This document shows positions 58,937 through 64,000 of a stretch of DNA of 64,000 nt, one piece after another. Numbering within the stretch: position 1 is the first letter of the stretch; each line of letters begins with the position of its first letter. Origin of the DNA: Streptomyces sp. 1222.5 (GTDB taxonomy: Bacteria > Actinomycetota > Actinomycetes > Streptomycetales > Streptomycetaceae); the NCBI RefSeq assembly GCF_900105245.1, contig NZ_FNSZ01000001.1, forward strand, positions 7,066,001 to 7,130,000, given 5' to 3'. Below the pieces are notes generated by a model. That model saw only the letters and a program-made list of their open reading frames with translations, was not told the DNA's origin and did no database searches. Made by a program: the position numbers and the translations under genes.

Positions 58937-60126
58937 GGACCGTGACCGTCGTCGGCGCCTCCCTCTCCGGTCTCCACGCAGCCCGTGAGCTGCGCGCCCA
59001 GGGCTTCGACGGCCGACTCGTGATCATCGGCGAGGAACCCCACCGCCCCTACGACCGCCCTCCCCTCTCCAAGGACTTCCTCACCGGCCGCACCGGCGAG
59101 GAGCAACTGGCCCTCACCGACGCCGAGGAGACCGCCCACCTCGACGCCGAGTGGCTGCTCGGCGTCCGCGCCCGCGGACTCGACGCCCGCGGCCGCGCCG
59201 TCGTTCTCGACGACGGACGCACCGTGTCCACCGACGGCGTCGTCATCGCCACCGGCGCCGCCGCCAGCAGGCTGCCCGGCGACCCACCGGCCGGCGTGCA
59301 CACCCTGCGCACCCTCGACGACGCCCGTGCCCTGCGCGCCGACCTCACCGCGGGCCCCCGCCGGGTCGTCGTCATCGGCGGCGGTTTCATCGGCGCCGAG
59401 ACCGCCTCGTCCTGCGCCCGGCTCGGCCACGCGGTCACGGTCGTCGAGGCCGCACCGCTGCCACTGCTGCCCCAGCTCGGCCCGCGGATGGCCGCCGTGT
59501 GCGCCGCCCTGCACCGCCGCGGCGGGGTGAAGTTGATCGCCGGCACCGGTGTGGCGGGACTCCGCGGCCCCGGCACCGTCACCGGCGTGCACCTCGCCGA
59601 CGGCCGCACCCTGCCCGCAGATGTGGTCGTGGTCGGCATCGGCGCCCGTCCCCGCACCGACTGGCTGGACGGATCGACGCTCGCCCTGCACGACGGCGTG
59701 CTGTGCGACGACGGCTGCGTGACCGCCCTCCCCCAGGTCGTCGCGGTCGGTGATGTCGCCCGGGTCGGCGGCACCCGCGCCGAGCACTGGACCTCCGCCA
59801 CCGAGCAACCCCGCGTCGCCGTCGCCAACCTGCTCGCCGGCCGCACTCGGGAGACCTTCCGCCCGCTGCCGTACTTCTGGTCCGACCAGTACGGCACCCG
59901 CATCCAGTTCGCCGGCCGGTGCCGCGACCGGGACACCGTCCAGGTCACCGAGGGCGACCTCACCGACGGCCTGCCCGGCCACGGCGGGTTCCTGGCCCGC
60001 TACGAGCGCGACGGCCGCACGGTCGCCGTGCTCGGCGTGGACCGGCCACGCGCCTTCACCCGAGCCCGGCGCGAACTCCAGCGGGACGTTCGGCAGCGCG
60101 GGCGGACCGAGCAGGCAGTGCTCTGA
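58933..60126 (+). CDS. FAD ferredoxin reductase
   Basis: 397 residues. N-terminal FAD Rossmann motif VTVVGASLSGLHAARELRAQ; RPYDRPPLSKDFLTG; second Rossmann VVVIGGGFIGAETASSCARL for NAD(P)H; GVLCDDGCVTALPQVVAVGD near the end. This is the ferredoxin/rubredoxin reductase family of Rieske systems. Partner: the Rieske ferredoxin gene upstream. Electron flow NAD(P)H to reductase to ferredoxin to GbcA-like oxygenase is inferred. Confidence 0.93.
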   Translation: MRTVTVVGASLSGLHAARELRAQGFDGRLVIIGEEPHRPYDRPPLSKDFLTGRTGEEQLALTDAEETAHLDAEWLLGVRARGLDARGRAVVLDDGRTVSTDGVVIATGAAASRLPGDPPAGVHTLRTLDDARALRADLTAGPRRVVVIGGGFIGAETASSCARLGHAVTVVEAAPLPLLPQLGPRMAAVCAALHRRGGVKLIAGTGVAGLRGPGTVTGVHLADGRTLPADVVVVGIGARPRTDWLDGSTLALHDGVLCDDGCVTALPQVVAVGDVARVGGTRAEHWTSATEQPRVAVANLLAGRTRETFRPLPYFWSDQYGTRIQFAGRCRDRDTVQVTEGDLTDGLPGHGGFLARYERDGRTVAVLGVDRPRAFTRARRELQRDVRQRGRTEQAVL

Positions 60127-60170
60127 GCACATGAACCGTGCGCGCCGGGCCGGGACCGCCTGTCCGCTCT

Positions 60171-60213
60171 CCGGGTTCGTACCCCTACGCGTGCCGCGCG
60201 GGTACGAACCCGG
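60171..60213. terminator. Terminator hairpin, convergent genes
   Basis: Perfect 14-bp arms (60171-60184, CCGGGTTCGTACCC, and 60200-60213) with a 15-base loop, between the reductase (stop 60126) and the membrane protein (stop 60219). Confidence 0.78.
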
Positions 60214-60218
60214 GCGGG

Positions 60219-60752
60219 TCAGGAATGGGACAACTGCCCGGCGCCACGCCCGCGTATCCGCCCCTGTGCGCGCACGGCCGCCCGCTCCTGACGCCTATGG
60301 GCGCGCCGCTCGCGCCGGAGCGTCCGGGCCGTGCTGCTCGGCTCCGAGACCACGCCGTTCCGCTGGTTCCACACCTGGCGGGTCACCCACACGTCGACCA
60401 CGGCCCAGGTCGCCAGTACCGTGCTCGCCACACCGCTGATCACCATGGGGAACGCCAGCCACGATCCCGCCAACGTGCACAGGAACGCCACCATCGCCTC
60501 GATCAGCGTCACGGCGATCACGATGACCGCCCGCACCGCCGCCGTGCGCACCGGATCGGGCAACGGGTGCCGACGCGCCGGCTCCTCGACCCACAACGGC
60601 CGGGATATCTCCAGCTGTTCACCACGTGTGCGTTCCGAGGTGCGCGCGGGCCCCCGAATGTCGCGATCCGGCGCCTCCCGGACCTGTCGTACCACTGAGC
60701 GTCCCGCCACGCTCTCCTCGGACGCCCTGTGCCGCTCCGCCGTGCCCATCAC
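60219..60752 (-). CDS. Hypothetical small membrane protein
   Basis: About 177 residues from GTG 60752 (ATG 60749 just after; GGGGAG site). The N-terminal half is polar (RASEESVAGRSVVRQVREAP). Two hydrophobic segments near the middle: AVRAVIVIAVTLIEAMVAFL and TLAGSWLAFPMVISGVASTV, then LATWAVVDVWVTRQVWNQRN. C-terminal tail basic (RRERRAHRRQERAAVRAQGR). No family recognised; convergent with the ferredoxin reductase gene. A longer in-frame N-terminal extension exists but lacks coding bias. Confidence 0.65.
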   Translation of the reverse strand: MMGTAERHRASEESVAGRSVVRQVREAPDRDIRGPARTSERTRGEQLEISRPLWVEEPARRHPLPDPVRTAAVRAVIVIAVTLIEAMVAFLCTLAGSWLAFPMVISGVASTVLATWAVVDVWVTRQVWNQRNGVVSEPSSTARTLRRERRAHRRQERAAVRAQGRIRGRGAGQLSHS

Positions 60753-61167
60753 CGTGTCACTCCCCACCGCCGGCATGCCGCTCGCCCGGCGTCCTAAGAC
60801 TCCGACTCCCCAGTGGCTGCCCGGCTTGCGCTGTTTTACGCCGCCGGGATGCGGGATGCGGCTCCTGTGTCCCATTCCGCCCCCATCTCCCACACGTAGG
60901 ACGATCGAGATCCCACGAAGATTCCCCAGCGGCGAAAAAATCCAGCCAACCGCCTGTCCGACCCGTCGTGTCCGGTCCTTCCGTGTCCCCACGAATCACG
61001 GTGGCAATCTCCCGCAATGCCCGGACAACTCGCCATGTCTCGCCGCCCCCGCGGAAGTTCGCCCTCCGGACATGCCTTCGAGTTATCTGTGAGGCGGTAG
61101 TAGGCTCGCGCCGTTTGTTGACGCACATGTGCACCCCCGACCGGCGGGGGTCGAGCTGGGGGAGGCC
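60753..61167. other. Intergenic 415 bp
   Basis: Divergent promoters of the small membrane protein and the histidine kinase. It contains a perfect 10-bp palindrome GCACATGTGC (61123-61132) and a small hairpin (61134-61150, CCCCCG...CGGGGG) just before the kinase ribosome site. A TAGGCT -10-like element lies at 61101-61106. No gene. Confidence 0.5.
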
Positions 61168-64000
61168 ATGCGCTTTCGCGGGAAGTCGATCCGCCGGAAG
61201 ATCGTGGCGCTGCTTCTCGTGCCGCTGGTGTCCCTGACCGCCGTCTGGGGCTTCGCCACGGTACTGACGGGTCGCGAGGTCGCCCGGCTGTTCCAGGTGT
61301 CCAACGCCGTGCAGGACATCGGCTATCCCACCGAGGACACCGTGCGTGTCCTGCAGCAGGAGCGGCGCCAGACCCTCGTCTACCTCGCCGACCCGAGGGC
61401 CGCCGACGCCCTCACCGCGCTGCACCGCACCCGCAGCGCCACCGACGGGGCGATCGCCAAGGTCCGCAGGAATGCCGAGGACCGTGACCTCCGCGACGGC
61501 ATGGACGCCGAGGACGGCGAGCACATCACCGCCGTCCTGGACGCCCTCGACGGCCTCGACTCCCTGCGCCGCGGCGTCGAGGAGGGCACGGTCACCCGCG
61601 CCCAGGCCCTCGACCGCTACGACCATCTCGTCGACCCCTGCTTCGCGCTGCTCGCCGCCCTCGACGGCATCGACGACGTCGACATGGACCAGCAGGCCCG
61701 CGCCATGGTCAACATCACCCGCGCCCGCGAACTGCTGTCCCGCGAAGACGCCCTCCTCGGCTCCTCCCTCGTCGTCGGCCGGCTCACCCGCGCGGAGACC
61801 CGGGACATCTCCGACCTCGTCGCCCAGCGCACCCTCCTGTACGACATCAGCCTGCCGCTGCTGCCCGCCGCGGAGCGCGAACGCTACGAACGCTTCTGGA
61901 AGAACGCCACCACCGCGTCCCTGCGCATGGCCGAACAGAGCGTCGTCGACACCGACGACGGAACACCGCGCGGTGTCGACGCCAAGAGCTGGGACACGGC
62001 CGCGGCCGGCGTCCTCGACGAACTCGGAACTCTCGACGACCAGGTGGGGGACGGTTTCCAGGACCGTGTGCGCCCGGTGGCCATGAACGTCATCGTGCAG
62101 GCCGCCGTCGTGGGCATCCTCGGCCTCGTCGCCGTCCTGTTCTCCCTCGTCCTCTCCGTCCGCGTGGGCCGTGCGCTCATCCGCGACCTGAGGCAGCTGC
62201 GCCTGGAGGCGCACGAGGCGTCCGGCGTCCGGCTGCCCAGTGTCATGCGCCGCCTGTCCGCCGGTGAACAGGTCGACGTCGAGACGGAAGTGCCACGGCT
62301 CGAGTACGACAAGAACGAGATCGGAGAGGTGGGCCAGGCCCTCAACACCCTCCAGCGCGCCGCCGTCGAGGCCGCCGTCAAGCAGTCCGAACTGCGGTCC
62401 GGTGTCTCCGAGGTGTTCGTCAACCTCGCCCGCCGCAGCCAGGTGCTGCTGCACAAGCAGCTCACCCTGCTGGACACCATGGAACGCCGGACCGAGGACA
62501 CCGACGAACTGGCCGACCTCTTCCGTCTCGACCACCTCACCACGCGCATGCGCCGGCACGCCGAGGGCCTGGTGATCCTGTCCGGCGCGGCGCCGTCCCG
62601 GCAGTGGCGCCGCCCCGTGCAGCTCATGGACGTCGTCCGCGCCGCCGTCGCGGAGGTCGAGGACTACGAGCGCATCGAGGTACGGCGGCTGCCGCGCGTC
62701 GCCGTCACCGGCCCCGCCGTCGCCGACCTCACCCACCTAGTGGCCGAACTCCTCGAGAACGCCACGGTGTTCTCGCCCCCGCACACCGCAGTCCAGGTCC
62801 TCGGCGAACGCGTCGCCAACGGGTTCACGCTGGAGATCCACGACCGGGGTCTCGGCATGACGGCCGAAGCACTGCTGGACGCCAATCTCCGCCTCGCCGA
62901 GACGCCCGAGTTCGAACTGTCCGACACCGACCGGCTCGGCCTGTTCGTGGTCAGCCGCCTCGCCCAGCGGCAGAACGTCCGCGTCTCCCTCCAGCCGTCG
63001 CCCTACGGCGGCACCACGGCCGTCGTCTTCATCCCCGACGCGCTGCTGACCGACGACGTCCCGGACACCAACGGCATCGGCTTCCGCCTCGACCGGGAAC
63101 GCCCGGCCAAGGACAAGGGGCAGGTGGCGGGAGGCGCCACCGGACGGTCCACCGCACCGGCGCAGTTGCCGGGTCTGCCCACCTCCCTGCTGGACGGCCC
63201 GGTCGAACTGGAGGCGCCCGTCGATCTCGACGCCCTCGACGGCTTCCCGGGCGTCCTGGCGGACGAGGACAGCGAGCGCGGCGGACTCTTCCGACACCGC
63301 CGGACCCTCGCCGGCACCGACGACTCGACGGACACCCTGTCCGGCGGGCAGCCCTCGGCCGAGGAGCCCCGCGAACCCGGCCCCGTCCCACTGCCGCGAC
63401 GGCAGACGCCGAAACTGGTCAGCTCGCACGGCAGGCCCGTCACCGACCAGCGTTCCCGTCGCCAGGAACCGGACCAGCAGCCGTCCGCCGGACCGCGCCG
63501 CGCCGACACCGGCGGTCTGGCCCCCCTGCCCGCCCGTCGCCGCGGCGCGACCTCCCGGCGCTCGGCGGACCTCGCCGACCTCACGGACCGTGTCGCAGAA
63601 CCCGGCACGGCCCCGCTCGACGGTGCTCCCGAGACGGCAGAGCCCCCGGCACTGCCCAGGCGGACCCGGCCCAGGGCGATCGCCTCCGGCAGCCCGGACG
63701 ACACGCCCACGGCCGCGCCCGGGGCTGCGGCGGCACCGATCGGTGGCGAACAGCCCCCGCTCGGCGGCAGCGCACCTTGGGCGCCCGGTGAGCGCATTTC
63801 CAGCGGCGGCGAAACGGCCCCTACCGGCGGCGAAACGTCCCGGGCCGGTGGTGAGCAGTCCCCGACCGGCGGCGAGCGCATCCAGACCCGCGGCCGGGCT
63901 GCCCCCACCGGCGGCACCACCGCCTCGCCCCTCGGGGGGACGGGCACGGAACCGGCCACCGGTGCCCTGCCCCGACGCGTCCGCCAGGCCAACCTGGCGC
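61168..64000 (+). CDS. Nitrate/nitrite-sensor-type histidine kinase (CvnA-like), 3' truncated
   Basis: At least 944 residues; continues past the window. ATG after GGGGGAGGCC. N-terminal TM (SIRRKIVALLLVPLVSLTAV), periplasmic NIT sensor domain (about 40-300), second TM (VIVQAAVVGILGLVAVLFSL), HAMP-like region, then a dimerisation helix with HKQLTLLDTMERRTEDTDEL and an HATPase_c domain: LVAELLENATVFSPPHTAVQ (N box), IHDRGLGMTAEALLDANLRL (G1), GLFVVSRLAQRQNVRVSLQP. The C-terminal tail is disordered with heptad GGE repeats (63793-63918). These kinases head cvn conservons (cvnA-D) in Streptomyces; a following roadblock, DUF742 and GTPase would be beyond the window. Confidence 0.88.
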   Translation, partial: MRFRGKSIRRKIVALLLVPLVSLTAVWGFATVLTGREVARLFQVSNAVQDIGYPTEDTVRVLQQERRQTLVYLADPRAADALTALHRTRSATDGAIAKVRRNAEDRDLRDGMDAEDGEHITAVLDALDGLDSLRRGVEEGTVTRAQALDRYDHLVDPCFALLAALDGIDDVDMDQQARAMVNITRARELLSREDALLGSSLVVGRLTRAETRDISDLVAQRTLLYDISLPLLPAAERERYERFWKNATTASLRMAEQSVVDTDDGTPRGVDAKSWDTAAAGVLDELGTLDDQVGDGFQDRVRPVAMNVIVQAAVVGILGLVAVLFSLVLSVRVGRALIRDLRQLRLEAHEASGVRLPSVMRRLSAGEQVDVETEVPRLEYDKNEIGEVGQALNTLQRAAVEAAVKQSELRSGVSEVFVNLARRSQVLLHKQLTLLDTMERRTEDTDELADLFRLDHLTTRMRRHAEGLVILSGAAPSRQWRRPVQLMDVVRAAVAEVEDYERIEVRRLPRVAVTGPAVADLTHLVAELLENATVFSPPHTAVQVLGERVANGFTLEIHDRGLGMTAEALLDANLRLAETPEFELSDTDRLGLFVVSRLAQRQNVRVSLQPSPYGGTTAVVFIPDALLTDDVPDTNGIGFRLDRERPAKDKGQVAGGATGRSTAPAQLPGLPTSLLDGPVELEAPVDLDALDGFPGVLADEDSERGGLFRHRRTLAGTDDSTDTLSGGQPSAEEPREPGPVPLPRRQTPKLVSSHGRPVTDQRSRRQEPDQQPSAGPRRADTGGLAPLPARRRGATSRRSADLADLTDRVAEPGTAPLDGAPETAEPPALPRRTRPRAIASGSPDDTPTAAPGAAAAPIGGEQPPLGGSAPWAPGERISSGGETAPTGGETSRAGGEQSPTGGERIQTRGRAAPTGGTTASPLGGTGTEPATGALPRRVRQANLA
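63793..63918 (+). repeat. Heptapeptide repeats in kinase tail
   Basis: Six 21-bp units encode RISSGGE, TAPTGGE, TSRAGGE, QSPTGGE, RIQTRGR and AAPTGGT. Low-complexity linker, likely disordered; recent tandem expansion is suggested by the regular 21-base spacing. Confidence 0.75.

Overview
The window is a piece of a Streptomyces chromosome. GC content is very high, third codon positions are almost all G or C, GTG starts are frequent, and it carries Streptomyces-typical genes: rbpA with a sigma-R type promoter, fxsA, a polyprenol-phosphate mannose synthase, the sporulation pair smeA-sffA, and a cvnA-type sensor kinase. Gene order around rbpA, fxsA and ppm resembles, from memory, the SCO14xx region of S. 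coelicolor. I see no insertion sequence, phage, CRISPR array, tRNA or rRNA gene.

Layout. 1-7.2 kb: two tandem CNNM/CBS membrane proteins, an EccA/CbxX-type AAA ATPase, a uridine-kinase-like P-loop protein, a hypothetical gene with an early TTA codon and an APC permease. 7.6-15.3 kb: a secreted C39-like peptidase, a 46-residue membrane peptide, a TetR regulator, a GH18 chitinase with chitinase-type direct repeats upstream, an acyl-CoA dehydrogenase, and an uncharacterised pair (lipocalin-like protein plus aminoglycoside-phosphotransferase-fold protein). 15.3-23.7 kb: an Lrp regulator, an amidohydrolase, ppm, fxsA, rbpA, and a yczE-like/GDPD/MFS operon. 23.8-30.3 kb: a MocR regulator, a noncoding tandem array of about 210-bp units, smeA-sffA, ankyrin and HEAT-repeat proteins. 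30.4-33.7 kb: two GT4 glycosyltransferases and an SGNH hydrolase.

33.6-39 kb is a 5-oxoproline (pyroglutamate) catabolic operon: MFS transporter, DUF1445 hydro-lyase and PxpA, PxpB, PxpC, divergent from a GntR/FCD regulator. A perfect 17-bp GntR-type palindrome lies between them. 39.1-46.2 kb is a three-gene SMC/condensin-like operon resembling MukFEB or JetABC (Wadjet), but with no JetD/MksG nuclease gene. It is the least explained system here.

46.3-60.1 kb is a choline/glycine-betaine degradation locus. Eight recognisable minus-strand genes read as mycothiol-dependent formaldehyde dehydrogenase, dimethylglycine dehydrogenase, sarcosine oxidase, Rieske betaine demethylase, betaine-aldehyde dehydrogenase, APC permease and choline dehydrogenase, with a small coupled ORF near the promoter-proximal end. 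An IclR regulator sits upstream. On the other strand a Rieske ferredoxin and a FAD ferredoxin reductase probably feed electrons to the betaine demethylase. Together these would convert choline to glycine and dispose of the formaldehyde. The sarcosine oxidase gene carries two tandem-duplication frameshifts that cancel each other. The window ends inside a large nitrate/nitrite-sensor-type histidine kinase.
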